Positions 45,318 through 54,459 of a stretch of 64,000 nucleotides of DNA are shown one piece after another. Location: the NCBI RefSeq assembly GCF_020193655.1, contig NZ_JADYVE010000004.1:186001-250000 (forward strand), written 5' to 3'. Positions within the stretch are counted from its first letter, which is position 1, and each line of letters begins with the position of its first letter. Source of the stretch: Ensifer sp. IC3342 (GTDB taxonomy: Bacteria > Pseudomonadota > Alphaproteobacteria > Rhizobiales > Rhizobiaceae). The notes below the pieces were generated by a model that saw only the letters and a list, made by a program, of their open reading frames with translations, was not told where the DNA came from and made no database searches. The position numbers and the translations under genes were made by a program.

Positions 45318-46391
45318 ATGAGCGTAAAGACAGTTGCCATCATCGGCTGCGGGATCGGGCGGTCGCACATCGTCGAAGGCTATCTGCCACATCCGGACAA
45401 GTTCCGGGTCACGGCACTCTGCGACCTCAACGAGCAGCGCCTGAACGACGTGGGCAACGAGTTCGGCATCGAAAAGCGAACGACCTCGTTCAAGGAACTG
45501 CTTGCCGACGACAGCATCGACATCATCGATATCTGCACGCCGCCCGGCATTCACCTCGAACAGGTGCTCGACGCGCTGGCCTCGGGTAAGCATGTGATCT
45601 GCGAGAAGCCACTCACCGGTTCGCTCAAGGGCGTCGACCGGATCATAGAGGCGGAGAAGCACGCCAAAGGCGTATTGATGCCGATCTTCCAGTACCGCTA
45701 CGGCGACGGCATCGAGAAGGCGAAGCGCATCATCGAGGCCGGCATTGCCGGCAAACCCTATGTGGGCTCGGTCGAAACCTTCTGGCTGCGCACGCCGGAA
45801 TATTACGCGGTTCCCTGGCGTGGCAAATGGGAGACCGAACTCGGCGGCGTGCTGGTGACGCATGCTCTGCATCTGCACGACATGATGCTGCATCTCCTCG
45901 GACCGGTCGCAAGGGTGTTCGGGCGCGTCGCGACACGGGTCAACGATATCGAGGTCGAAGACTGCGCCTCGGCAAGCCTGCTCATGCAGAACGGCGCCTT
46001 CGTATCGCTCTCCTGCACGCTCGGCTCGCAGGAGCAGATAAGCCGCCTTCGCCTGCACTTCGAGAACGTTACTTTCGAAAGCAGCCATGAACCCTACGCG
46101 CCGGGCAAGGATCCCTGGAAGATCATTGCCGCCAACGAAGCCGTTCAGGCTGAGATCGACGAAGTGATCGGCGACTGGCGTCCGGTTTCGCCGCGTTTCA
46201 CGACGCAGATGGCCCATTTCCACGCCTTTCTCAGCGGCAACGGGCCGCTTCCGGTCACCACAAAGGACGCACGGCAAGCGTTGGAATTGGTGACGGCGAT
46301 CTATCAGTCCGCCGATACGGGTCGCGAGATAACGCTTCCGATCGGGCCGGAGAGTCCGAAATACGCCAACTGGCGCGCGAATACGAGGTAA
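45318..46391 (+). CDS. Gfo/Idh/MocA family oxidoreductase
   Basis: 357 residues. Rossmann start VAIIGCGIGRSHIVEGYL, EKP motif HVICEKPLTGS, and the substrate-domain His in LGGVLVTHALHLHDMML. It begins one base after the stop of the preceding oxidoreductase gene (TGATATG). Two adjacent oxidoreductases in a transporter operon suggest successive or alternative oxidation of the imported sugar. Confidence 0.9.
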   Translation: MSVKTVAIIGCGIGRSHIVEGYLPHPDKFRVTALCDLNEQRLNDVGNEFGIEKRTTSFKELLADDSIDIIDICTPPGIHLEQVLDALASGKHVICEKPLTGSLKGVDRIIEAEKHAKGVLMPIFQYRYGDGIEKAKRIIEAGIAGKPYVGSVETFWLRTPEYYAVPWRGKWETELGGVLVTHALHLHDMMLHLLGPVARVFGRVATRVNDIEVEDCASASLLMQNGAFVSLSCTLGSQEQISRLRLHFENVTFESSHEPYAPGKDPWKIIAANEAVQAEIDEVIGDWRPVSPRFTTQMAHFHAFLSGNGPLPVTTKDARQALELVTAIYQSADTGREITLPIGPESPKYANWRANTR

Positions 46392-46419
46392 CGGCAAAGG
46401 CCGCAGGGAGGAATTCGAA

Positions 46420-47499
46420 ATGGCAACCAGCGTCGTTCTTCAGAAAGTCGAGAAGCGCTATGGCGCGCTCGATGTGATCCACGGCATCGACCTCACCATC
46501 GACCCCGGCGAGTTCGCCGTCTTCGTCGGCCCGTCCGGTTGCGGCAAGTCGACCCTGCTGCGCATGATCGCCGGTCTGGAGGAGATTTCCGGCGGCACGC
46601 TCATGCTTGACAACGACCGGATGAACGAGGTGGCGCCGGCCAAGCGCGGCATCGCCATGGTATTCCAGTCCTATGCGCTCTACCCGCACATGTCCGTCTA
46701 TAAGAACCTCGCCTTCGGTCTAGAGACGGCGGGCTACAGGAAGGCGGAGATCGAGCCGAAGGTGCGTCGCGCCGCCGAGATCCTGCAGATCGAGAAGCTG
46801 CTCGACCGCAAGCCGAAGGCGCTCTCCGGCGGACAGCGCCAGCGCGTGGCGATCGGCCGGGCGATCGTGCGCGAGCCGCGCATCTTCCTCTTCGACGAGC
46901 CGCTTTCCAACCTCGATGCGGAACTCCGCGTACAGATGCGCGTCGAAATCTCGCGGCTTCACCGCGATCTCGGCAACACGATGATCTATGTGACCCACGA
47001 TCAGGTGGAAGCCATGACGATGGCCGACAAGATCGTCGTCCTGAACTCCGGGCGGATCGAGCAGGTGGGAGCGCCGCTCGATCTTTACAACCACCCGGTC
47101 AACCGCTTCGTTGCCGGGTTCATCGGCAGCCCGAAGATGAACTTCCTCAAGGCGCGCATCGCTGCCGTCGGTGAAGCGGAAACAGCGATCCAGGTTTGCG
47201 GCGGCACGATCCGCCTGCCGCGCGCCCTGAACGGCGCAACGGCGGGACAGGAGGTGACCTTCGGCATTCGGCCGGAACATCTTTCCGCGCACGACGATGG
47301 CATCGCGCTCGCGCCGATCAATGTCGAGCTCGTTGAAAACCTCGGCGGCGAAACCATGCTCTACGGCATCACCCCTGACGGCCAGCACATCACGGTCGCG
47401 CTCGAAGGTCAGCAGAAAGTGGAGCGCGGCACCAATCTCGCCGTCCACTTCGATTCGTCGCGCTGCCACGTGTTCGGCGCCGACGGCAAGGCGATGTGA
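46420..47499 (+). CDS. Sugar ABC transporter ATP-binding protein, MalK/UgpC type
   Basis: 359 residues: Walker [13 protein letters not shown], signature [14 protein letters not shown], Walker [14 protein letters not shown]-loop YVTHDQVEAMTMAD, then a TOBE domain ending near FGIRPEHLS. The start has GGGAGGAATT. Completes the importer encoded from 41150. Confidence 0.94.
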   Translation: MATSVVLQKVEKRYGALDVIHGIDLTIDPGEFAVFVGPSGCGKSTLLRMIAGLEEISGGTLMLDNDRMNEVAPAKRGIAMVFQSYALYPHMSVYKNLAFGLETAGYRKAEIEPKVRRAAEILQIEKLLDRKPKALSGGQRQRVAIGRAIVREPRIFLFDEPLSNLDAELRVQMRVEISRLHRDLGNTMIYVTHDQVEAMTMADKIVVLNSGRIEQVGAPLDLYNHPVNRFVAGFIGSPKMNFLKARIAAVGEAETAIQVCGGTIRLPRALNGATAGQEVTFGIRPEHLSAHDDGIALAPINVELVENLGGETMLYGITPDGQHITVALEGQQKVERGTNLAVHFDSSRCHVFGADGKAM

Positions 47500-47706
47500 G
47501 CGCGGCACCGGCACCGCGCCATGGAACAAACGACGGGCTACGGGGCCGGTCCAATGTTTACTGCTTGCTCATGGGCCAATGTGGGGCCATTCTGAAGGCG
47601 TATCCCGGCTGTAAGGCCGTACGCTATTTCGCCCTGGGACGCCAGCTCGACCTCGAAGCACTTAAGTGCTGCCTTTCTCGACTGACCCGGGGCGAGGAGG
47701 TTATCC

Positions 47707-48387
47707 ATGTCTGCGCCCCATACCGACCATCCGTTGCAACCGGGCGACCGGGCGCCGAACGTCGTGCTGGATGCCATCTCGCGCGAGGGAACGATCGCAC
47801 TTGATGATTTTCGCGGCCGCAGCCCGTTGTTGATCGGTTTGTTTCGAGGCCTGCTGTGTCCGTTCTGCCGACGCCATGTCGCGGCGATGGCACAGCTCAA
47901 CCCGGCATTGCGTGAGAAAGGCGTGAATTCTCTCGCGGTGGTGAACACCCCGGTCGAACGCGCGCGACTCTATTTCCGTTACCATCCGATACCCGGTCTT
48001 CTCGCTGCATCCGATCCGGAGCGAGCTTCACACCGCGCCTTCGGCTTACCTCTCATCGAGTTCACGGAGAGTGAAACCGACTGGCCATACAAGGTCGGAA
48101 TGGATGTGGTCACGACAATGCGGGTCGACCGCCCCGGGGAATTGCCTGAACCGATGAATCCGGACGCAGCAGGCGACCTTCTCAACAAGAAGGATGGGTA
48201 CGAAATCACAGAAGCCGATCAGCAGGTGAGGATTCCCGGCCATATGCAGCTCGTCGGCCATTTCCTGCTCGATCGAGAGGGTGTGGTGCGCTGGAGTTTT
48301 ACAGAAGTTGAAGAGGAAGGCCGAAATGTATGCCGAGCGCTCAATCCCGAAGAGTTGATGTCGGCAGCTTCCGAAGTCGCCCCTTAA
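47707..48387 (+). CDS. Peroxiredoxin-like (AhpC/TSA thioredoxin-fold) protein
   Basis: 226 residues. The thioredoxin fold has the redox pair CPFC at residues 51-54 (FRGLLCPFCRRHVAAM) instead of the single peroxidatic Cys motif PxxxT/SxxC of true peroxiredoxins. Start after GAGGAGG. Likely a cytoplasmic thiol-dependent reductase or peroxidase. Close upstream of the ECF41 unit and perhaps linked to oxidative stress, but no shared operon is visible. Confidence 0.82.
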   Translation: MSAPHTDHPLQPGDRAPNVVLDAISREGTIALDDFRGRSPLLIGLFRGLLCPFCRRHVAAMAQLNPALREKGVNSLAVVNTPVERARLYFRYHPIPGLLAASDPERASHRAFGLPLIEFTESETDWPYKVGMDVVTTMRVDRPGELPEPMNPDAAGDLLNKKDGYEITEADQQVRIPGHMQLVGHFLLDREGVVRWSFTEVEEEGRNVCRALNPEELMSAASEVAP

Positions 48388-48512
48388 CAGCGAAACGCGC
48401 CCGGTAACCACGCCGGTAGTGATTACGCAGGCCCTCGGGATACTCAAGCGCCTCGGCCAAAGGCTCCTGCCCGCAGAAAACCATGCCCACGGTAAGAAAT
48501 TTTCTGCGCTCA

Positions 48513-48539
48513 TGTCACACTCGCAGATCCTGTCTCGTC
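48513..48539 (+). promoter_or_regulatory. ECF41 sigma factor promoter
   Basis: TGTCACA (48513-48519), 16-base spacer, CGTC (48536-48539): an exact match to the promoter TGTCACA-N16-CGTC described for ECF41 sigma factors. It lies 34 bases before the AhpD-like gene, which is followed by the ECF41 gene, so the unit is probably autoregulated. Confidence 0.88.
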
Positions 48540-48572
48540 ATGGTGTCGGAACCAACAGAAGGAAACTGAACC

Positions 48573-49043
48573 ATGACTGCCAAACTTGATCCCTTCGCCG
48601 CTGCCCCGTCGCTGATGAAGAGCTGGATGAGCACATCGGTCGCCGCCGCCTCGAGCCTCGAGCCAAGTCTCATCGAATTGGTGAAGATCCGCGCCTCGCA
48701 GATCAACGGCTGCGCCAACTGCATCAACATGCATACGGTGGAAGCGCGGGCAAAAGGCGAAACGGAGCAGCGCATCTATCTGCTGTCGGCATGGCGTGAA
48801 GCCCCCTGCTATTCCGCTCGCGAGCGCGCCGCGCTAGGCTGGACCGAGGCACTGACGCGGCTGTCAGAAGGCCATGCGCACGAAAGCGCCTATGAGGCCT
48901 TGAAGGCTCAGTTCACCGAGGAGGAGCAGGTGAAGCTCACGCTCATGATCAACGTCATCAACGGGTGGAACCGCCTTGCAGTTGGCTTCGGCCTGTGGGT
49001 CGATCCGGCCGCGGCAAAGGCCGCTGCCCAGGCGGCCGCCTGA
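48573..49043 (+). CDS. Carboxymuconolactone decarboxylase/AhpD-like alkylhydroperoxidase
   Basis: 156 residues, all helical. The active site CANCINMH gives C47, C50 and H54, the AhpD redox motif CxxC-x3-H; KIRASQ precedes it as in the family. ECF41 genes are commonly linked to such proteins (or to oxidoreductases or epimerases), and here the sigma gene overlaps its stop codon by one base. Confidence 0.92.
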   Translation: MTAKLDPFAAAPSLMKSWMSTSVAAASSLEPSLIELVKIRASQINGCANCINMHTVEARAKGETEQRIYLLSAWREAPCYSARERAALGWTEALTRLSEGHAHESAYEALKAQFTEEEQVKLTLMINVINGWNRLAVGFGLWVDPAAAKAAAQAAA

Positions 49044-49900
49044 TGATGGACGCCAGGCACGAGGACACAGCGGCGGGATTCGATCCGCTGCGCCCCAAGC
49101 TCATGCGCGTCGCCTATCGCATGCTCGGCTCCGTCGCCGACGCGGAAGATATGGTGCAGGAGGCCTTCATCCGCTGGATGGGGGCCGACCGCGCGGCGGT
49201 GCGTGAACCAGAGGCGTTTTTGCGCCGTACGGTCACGCGGCTCTGCCTTGATCAGCTCAAATCAGCACGACGCCAGCGCGAGACGTATGTCGGTCCTTGG
49301 CTTCCCGATCCGGTCGTGGAAGAGGAGCAGGAGGAAGACGTCACCCTGCCTTTGATGCTTGCCCTGGAACGCCTATCTCCACTTGAGCGGGCGGCCTTCC
49401 TGCTGCACGACGTTTTTGGGCTGGGATTTGAAGAGGTCGCGGCGACCATCCAGCGCGACCCGGCTGCCTGCCGCCAGCTCGCCAGCCGCGCGCGCACCCA
49501 TGTCCGCGAGGCGAGACCTCGCTTCCAGATCGAGAAACAGAAAAGCCTCGAGATCGCGGAAGCCTTCTTTACCGCCTCGCGCAGCGGCGACATGAAGGCG
49601 CTCGGTGCGATGTTGGCGGCCGATGTCAGCATCCATGCCGACGGCGGCGGCAAGCGTCCCGCGGCGATGAAGCCGATCTTCGGATTCGATGCCGTGATGA
49701 AGGTCCACGAGAGCCTGGCAGGTCTGTTCCAGAAGAGCGGCTCGAAACTTGTTCGAGCCGGTTTCATCAACGGACTGCCCGGTTTCGTCACGCTGGAAGC
49801 CGACGGAGAACTCCAGACGACCGCGCTCGAAATCGAGGACGGCAAGGTCGCCGCAATCTATGTAATGCGGAACCCCGACAAGCTGAGGCATCTGCATTAA
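49043..49900 (+). CDS. ECF41-type RNA polymerase sigma factor with SnoaL-like C-terminal domain
   Basis: 285 residues. Sigma region 2 at about 14-75 (RVAYRMLGSVADAEDMVQEA), region 4 at about 105-160 (LSPLERAAFLLHDVFGLGFE). A SnoaL-like domain at 170-285 replaces an anti-sigma factor. All three ECF41 marks are present: WLPDP in the linker (86-90), DGGGK (200-204) and NPDKL (277-281). The start at 49043 (or 49046) overlaps the AhpD-like stop. The extension is known to modulate activity in this group without a separate anti-sigma. Its stop codon abuts a family B repeat. Confidence 0.94.
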   Translation: MMDARHEDTAAGFDPLRPKLMRVAYRMLGSVADAEDMVQEAFIRWMGADRAAVREPEAFLRRTVTRLCLDQLKSARRQRETYVGPWLPDPVVEEEQEEDVTLPLMLALERLSPLERAAFLLHDVFGLGFEEVAATIQRDPAACRQLASRARTHVREARPRFQIEKQKSLEIAEAFFTASRSGDMKALGAMLAADVSIHADGGGKRPAAMKPIFGFDAVMKVHESLAGLFQKSGSKLVRAGFINGLPGFVTLEADGELQTTALEIEDGKVAAIYVMRNPDKLRHLH

Positions 49901-50004
49901 TGCATGTCGCCCAAAAGTGTGCAGCGGTTTTGGGGCAACGACATGCGAAAAAAGAAAGATCTAAAGCGCGTCGCGTGAATACGTTTTGAACGCGACGCGC
50001 TTTA
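49898..50004 (-). repeat. Palindromic intergenic repeat, family B, copy 2
   Basis: 107 bp, reverse complement of the element at 17965-18061 with a 10-base longer centre. Like copy 1 it fills the space between two convergent genes and begins at the stop codon of one of them. Confidence 0.85.
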
Positions 50005-50007
50005 GGC

Positions 50008-51024
50008 TCACGACGGTCGATTTCGCTCGCGCCAGGAAGCCGGGCTGAGGGAGGTCACCCGTCGGAATTCCCGGTTGAAGTTCGATTTCGTTTGAAAGCC
50101 GGATTCGAGCATCGCGGCGGTTACCGACAGGTCGGTCTCCCTGAGGAGCCGGCAGGCTTCGGCAATTCGGAAATCGTTGATGTACTGGGAGACGTTCTTG
50201 CGCGCCAATCGATTGACTGCTCCGGATATCTGTCGAGCCGGCACGCCCGCTCGCCGCGCCAGCCGCGACAAGGTCAGGTTTTCGTCACGGGACAATCGCT
50301 GCTCTGCCAGCAAATGATCGATGCGATCCAAGACCTCACGATCCTTCGCCGCCAGGGATGAAGCATGATCAATGTTTGCAGGTGAAGTCGGTAGCGGCCG
50401 CGCGCGGGCTGCGACGATTGCGGTAAGGCCCAGAAAAAGCAGTCCCAGAAGATTCGCATTGCTCGCGACGAGAGCGGCATTGGTCCCCTCGGCCCATTGG
50501 AAATCGAGAAAGATCGCGAGGTCGAACAGGGCTGACACACAGAGCGCTGCGGCAGCAATGAGGAGGGCGCGGTGCGCAGCGGGAGCACTGTCGAAACGTG
50601 CTTCATCCAAGCCGTCGGGACCGGCACGGCCGAGCTTCACTAGAGCCAGCGCGTATCCGACAAACAGCACTATCAAGGCACCATCGATCAGAGCCGGCCA
50701 CAGCAACAGCAGTACAATTATCCCAAGCGGCGGCGTGGCATGAAGCCAACGGGCACTGCCGCCGACCTCCTCCCGGTGGATCAGGCTGCGGAAACTTGCC
50801 AGCACCAGAGGTGGCAGACAACTCGCCAATACCGGCATCACGTATCGCAGTCTCTCCAGGTCATAACCCCACCGCAGGCCGACGATGATCGATTGTACGG
50901 CGCACAGGAAAACCAAGGCGAGGAACGGCCGAAGTCCTTTGCGCGGCTCGTCGCTGCGCAGCATCGCAGCGAGAAAAATCAGAAGCAGTAATGCGACGAC
51001 GAAGGGCAGCGGCACGAAAATCAA
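50008..51024 (-). CDS. AraC-family regulator with N-terminal membrane domain
   Basis: 338 residues. Residues 1-215 contain about seven hydrophobic helices, and residues 235-335 the double helix-turn-helix (LTLSRLARRAGVPARQISGA, then VTAAMLESGFQTKSNFNREF). This architecture is of a membrane-bound sensor-regulator. It is divergent from an exported alpha/beta hydrolase gene across 141 bases, which it may control. Signal unknown. Confidence 0.88.
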   Translation of the reverse strand: MIFVPLPFVVALLLLIFLAAMLRSDEPRKGLRPFLALVFLCAVQSIIVGLRWGYDLERLRYVMPVLASCLPPLVLASFRSLIHREEVGGSARWLHATPPLGIIVLLLLWPALIDGALIVLFVGYALALVKLGRAGPDGLDEARFDSAPAAHRALLIAAAALCVSALFDLAIFLDFQWAEGTNAALVASNANLLGLLFLGLTAIVAARARPLPTSPANIDHASSLAAKDREVLDRIDHLLAEQRLSRDENLTLSRLARRAGVPARQISGAVNRLARKNVSQYINDFRIAEACRLLRETDLSVTAAMLESGFQTKSNFNREFRRVTSLSPASWRERNRPS

Positions 51025-51165
51025 GGTCTGTCCTTTGGGCGGAGATCAACGGCCGGATGTTGGCCGAAATCGTGATTCGGGACGACCTGAATCGTGATCG
51101 AGGAAGCGCAGGAGCGGGATATGCGGCAATCATTCGCCCCTCCCTTCAACCTCGTGAGGCTTATA

Positions 51166-52233
51166 ATGACCCCATCCCATGTTCTTGCCGCCGTTGCCCT
51201 CTCCGTCGCATTCGCGGCACCTTGCCACGCGATCGAAGCCGGTGTGCGCGAAGTCAACCTCTACCCGCCCGAAGGCGGGCGAAACCTCCAGGTCACCGTC
51301 TGGTATCCTGCCGGACCTGGCGGCGAACCCGTTCTCGTGGGTGAAAACCAGGTATTCAAAGGCACGCCAGCGCACAGGAACGCACCGCTCCTCGCAGGGC
51401 GCTACCCGCTGGTTGTGCTGTCGCATGGATCGGGCGGTCGCATTCAGGGCATGAGTTGGCTCGCTGCCGAACTGGCGAAGGCCGGATTCGTCGTTGCCGG
51501 ACCTAATCATCCCGGCAGTACCAGCGGCAACTCGACCCCCGCGGATACGCCGAAGCTTTGGGAGCGCACGCAGGATCTATCCTCCGTGGTCGACATGCTC
51601 ACCAGCGATCCGCAATGGAGCCCTGTCGTCAACGCTGATCGCGTTGGCGTTGTCGGCTTCTCGCTCGGAGGCGCGGCCGCCATGGAGATCGCAGGCGCCC
51701 GGGCAAATCTCGAAGACTATGCCCGCTATTGCGATACCTATAAAAAATGGGATTGCGCCTGGTATGCGGGCGGTAAAGGCTACGTCGACGATAAACCAGT
51801 CGAGGTCGACAAAGTCGACCTGCGCAAAATCGACCGGGCGCGTTTCGAGCAGTCGAACCTCGACCGGCGCATCAAATCAGCGGTTCTGATCGACCCGGGT
51901 CTCGCGCAAGCCTATGACGTTCAGAGCCTGAAAGAGATCGCGATCCCGATGACTTTCATCAATCTCGGCAGCAGCGCGACGATTCCCGCGGGGGTGATCG
52001 CGTCGGGGCTGGCGGCGCTGTCGCCTTATGGATCCTACGCCGCCGTTGCCGGGGCCGATCATTTCAGCTTCCTGCCTGAATGCAAGGAAGGTGGGGCCGA
52101 GTTGCTGAAATCGTTCGGGGAGGTCGATCCAATTTGCAGTGATGGCGATGGCCGATCACGTGCTGATATCCATTCCGCGTTGATTAAGCTCGTGCGGGAC
52201 GCCTTGCAGCGAACCCTCAAAGAGCGTTCGTGA
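51166..52233 (+). CDS. Exported alpha/beta hydrolase (platelet-activating-factor acetylhydrolase/dienelactone hydrolase-like)
   Basis: 355 residues with a Sec signal peptide (MTPSHVLAAVALSVAFAAPC, cleavage after CHA). The oxyanion stretch is VVLSHGSGG, the nucleophile Ser is in GVVGFSLGGAAAM, and the His is probably in AGADHFSFLPEC. The start MTPSH follows GTGAGGC; the frame extends upstream without a signal peptide. Periplasmic esterase or lipase of unknown substrate. Confidence 0.88.
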   Translation: MTPSHVLAAVALSVAFAAPCHAIEAGVREVNLYPPEGGRNLQVTVWYPAGPGGEPVLVGENQVFKGTPAHRNAPLLAGRYPLVVLSHGSGGRIQGMSWLAAELAKAGFVVAGPNHPGSTSGNSTPADTPKLWERTQDLSSVVDMLTSDPQWSPVVNADRVGVVGFSLGGAAAMEIAGARANLEDYARYCDTYKKWDCAWYAGGKGYVDDKPVEVDKVDLRKIDRARFEQSNLDRRIKSAVLIDPGLAQAYDVQSLKEIAIPMTFINLGSSATIPAGVIASGLAALSPYGSYAAVAGADHFSFLPECKEGGAELLKSFGEVDPICSDGDGRSRADIHSALIKLVRDALQRTLKERS

Positions 52234-52244
52234 GCCGGCCAGCC

Positions 52245-53129
52245 TCAGAGCAGGCGATCCTCGAAGCGATGGACGGCGGCTCCGGCCACGGGACTGCGGG
52301 CCGAGAAAATGCCGCCGGCCCGACTGTCCTCCGCGGCACCCGCCGGACGCAAGGATGTGACGAAGAGCGTCTTCCGATCCGATCCGGCGAAGCAGGGCAT
52401 TGTGGGCGCCGGCACCGGGAAGCGATGCGTCTTGACCAGCTCGCCTTCGGCGGAGAAGCAGTTGAGGACGCCGGCCGAAATGCCGGCGCTCCAGTAACCG
52501 CCCTCAGCGTCGGTTGCGGCTCCATCGGGACGGCCGCTCGCCTCGTCGAGAACGGCGAGCCGTCTCCGGTCGGAGATCGCCCCCGTCGCCCGGTCGAATT
52601 GCCAACGGTCGATCCAGGGTCCGCGCGAATCCGAATGAAAGAGAACGGAATCGTCTGCGCTCCAGGCGAGACCATTGGAGCAGATGATGCCGCCGACCTT
52701 GCGCTCCACCGTGCCGTTCGCCGAAACGCGGTAAAGCGAAGCGACCGGCTGCCGGTCGGCCGCCTCATGCATCGTTCCCACCCAGAACGCACCATCCGGC
52801 CCGACCTTGCCGTCGTTCAGGCGCGTGTCTCGTGTTTCGACCTCGATCGAGGCGATCTCCTTCGCGATCGTGCCGCTATCCGCATCGAACAGCACAACGC
52901 GGTCCCGTTGCGCGAGCACAAGCCGTCCAGACTGCGCAAGGCCAATGCTGCACGCACCGTGCTCGAAGGTCCACGCGATATGGCCCGACCCGGTAAGATC
53001 GGCACGATGGAGCACGCCCTTGCCGATATCGACGAAAAACAGGCAGTTTCGGCCGTCGTCGTAAACCGGGCTTTCAGCCACCGCGCAGCGCAAATCCAGT
53101 ACGCACTCAAATGTCAAGTCGAAAGACAT
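52245..53129 (-). CDS. SMP-30/gluconolactonase-family sugar lactonase
   Basis: About 294 residues of a six-bladed propeller. Metal-binding residues are visible: Glu in AVAESPVYD, Asn in RLNDGKVGPDG, Asn in CSNGLAWS and Asp in GRPDGAATD. It opens sugar-acid lactones made by a sugar dehydrogenase. The start is uncertain (MSFDLTF at 53129 is chosen; starts at 53156 or 53186 are possible, none with a good ribosome binding site). Linked to DHDPS-like and IlvD/EDD enzymes, so part of an oxidative sugar-acid pathway. Confidence 0.87.
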   Translation of the reverse strand: MSFDLTFECVLDLRCAVAESPVYDDGRNCLFFVDIGKGVLHRADLTGSGHIAWTFEHGACSIGLAQSGRLVLAQRDRVVLFDADSGTIAKEIASIEVETRDTRLNDGKVGPDGAFWVGTMHEAADRQPVASLYRVSANGTVERKVGGIICSNGLAWSADDSVLFHSDSRGPWIDRWQFDRATGAISDRRRLAVLDEASGRPDGAATDAEGGYWSAGISAGVLNCFSAEGELVKTHRFPVPAPTMPCFAGSDRKTLFVTSLRPAGAAEDSRAGGIFSARSPVAGAAVHRFEDRLL

Positions 53130-53201
53130 GTTTGGAACCATCATTCTGACAGCCATCGACTGGAGAGAGACGAGAATTTCTCGCAAGCCGAAGGTTTCTT
53201 A

Positions 53202-53302
53202 CTGCATGATTCTTAAATCGGAATCGATTTAAGAACAAAATTATGCAGAAATTCAAAGTTCTACAGCGACCTTTGCGCGTCTGGAGACGCGCGGCGCTGT
53301 AG
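53202..53302 (-). repeat. RIME1-like mosaic element, copy 3
   Basis: 101 bp with the CTGCAT...ATGCAG and CTACAGCGACC...GGCGCTGTAG palindromes, between the lactonase gene start and the DHDPS-like gene, so in a divergent promoter region. Confidence 0.9.
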
Positions 53303-53393
53303 GCATTTATCGGTTGACGTTTTCTCTAACGTTGCTATTGCCCTTGCTCAACTTGTAAATTAAAAATACAAGAAATTTGGCAAGGAGATTTCC

Positions 53394-54350
53394 ATGAAAA
53401 CGACTCCCGTAGATGTCGCCGACCTCGCCTCTTCCGTCCTTTCCGTGCCGCCGCTGGCGCGTCAGGCGAATGGCGAGCCGAGCAAGACGGAAAATCGGAG
53501 ACAAGTCGATTGGCTGCTCTCGGGAGGGGTGACCACCTATCTCTACGGCGGAAACGCCAATCTCTACAATTTCGGCGTAACGGGATTCGGCAGCCTTCTC
53601 GACATGCTCGAGGACATTGCCCCGCCGGACGGGTGGATGATCCCCTCGATCGGCGCCGACTTCGGCAAGGCGATGGACCAGGCGACGATCCTGCGCGGGC
53701 GGAATTTCCCGACCGCCATGGTGCTCCCGCTCACCTTCCCCGCGACTTCGGCGGGCCTGGTCTCCGGATTCGCCAAGCTGGCGGACGCCGCCGGCAGGCC
53801 GTTGATCGCCTATATCAAGAATGACGGCTTCCTCGATGCCGGCGATGTCGCACGTCTCTTCCGCGATGGCGCGATCTCGGCCTTGAAATACGCCGTCGTG
53901 CGGCCCGACCCGAAGAACGACGCCTATCTTTCCGCCATCCTCGATGCCGTCGGCTCGGGCGAGCGGATCGTCAGCGGTATCGGCGAGCGTCCAGCAATCG
54001 ATCACGTCGAAATGGGCCTCACCGCCTTCACGTCAGGCTCGGTGTGCATTGCTCCGCACCTGTCGACCGCGATCCTGAAGGCGTGCCAATCCGGTGAGTT
54101 CGCTGCAGCAAGGACGCTTCGCGAAAACTTCCTTCCGCTCGAGGATCTGCGCGACGCGCATTCGCCGATCCGCGTCCTGCACGAGGCGGTCCGGCTTGCG
54201 GGTATCTGCGATACCGGCCCGATCGGCGAATTCCTGTCGAATCTCGACAATGCCGGACAGATCGATGCCATCGCCGCGGCAGCGCGCGCGCTCAAGGCGA
54301 AGAGCGAGGCCGCGGCCCGCGAGGCCCGGCCACTGTCGGCGAGCGCCTGA
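53394..54350 (+). CDS. Dihydrodipicolinate-synthase-family aldolase/dehydratase
   Basis: 318-residue class I aldolase fold. The Schiff-base lysine is K165 (SALKYAVVRP) and the proton-relay tyrosine Y140 (PLIAYIKN). The usual GTTGE loop is replaced by YGGNANLYN (51-59). With the lactonase and IlvD/EDD dehydratase nearby it probably cleaves or dehydrates a 2-keto-3-deoxy sugar acid (for example ketodeoxyarabonate or 5-keto-4-deoxyglucarate); substrate inferred. Confidence 0.87.
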   Translation: MKTTPVDVADLASSVLSVPPLARQANGEPSKTENRRQVDWLLSGGVTTYLYGGNANLYNFGVTGFGSLLDMLEDIAPPDGWMIPSIGADFGKAMDQATILRGRNFPTAMVLPLTFPATSAGLVSGFAKLADAAGRPLIAYIKNDGFLDAGDVARLFRDGAISALKYAVVRPDPKNDAYLSAILDAVGSGERIVSGIGERPAIDHVEMGLTAFTSGSVCIAPHLSTAILKACQSGEFAAARTLRENFLPLEDLRDAHSPIRVLHEAVRLAGICDTGPIGEFLSNLDNAGQIDAIAAAARALKAKSEAAAREARPLSASA

Positions 54351-54459
54351 AATGGTAGAGGAGATGGCGCGGGTAAGGCGCCGAACTCTTGGGCGACAGG
54401 CGCTGGCATGGGATCGGATAAGCTCCGAATTCCAAAAATCGGCGACACGGGTGTCGATA

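Noticed and set aside
47500-47706. Short open frames between the ATPase and peroxiredoxin-like genes
   Set aside because: No ribosome binding site with a credible start, no family similarity, and composition like non-coding spacer.
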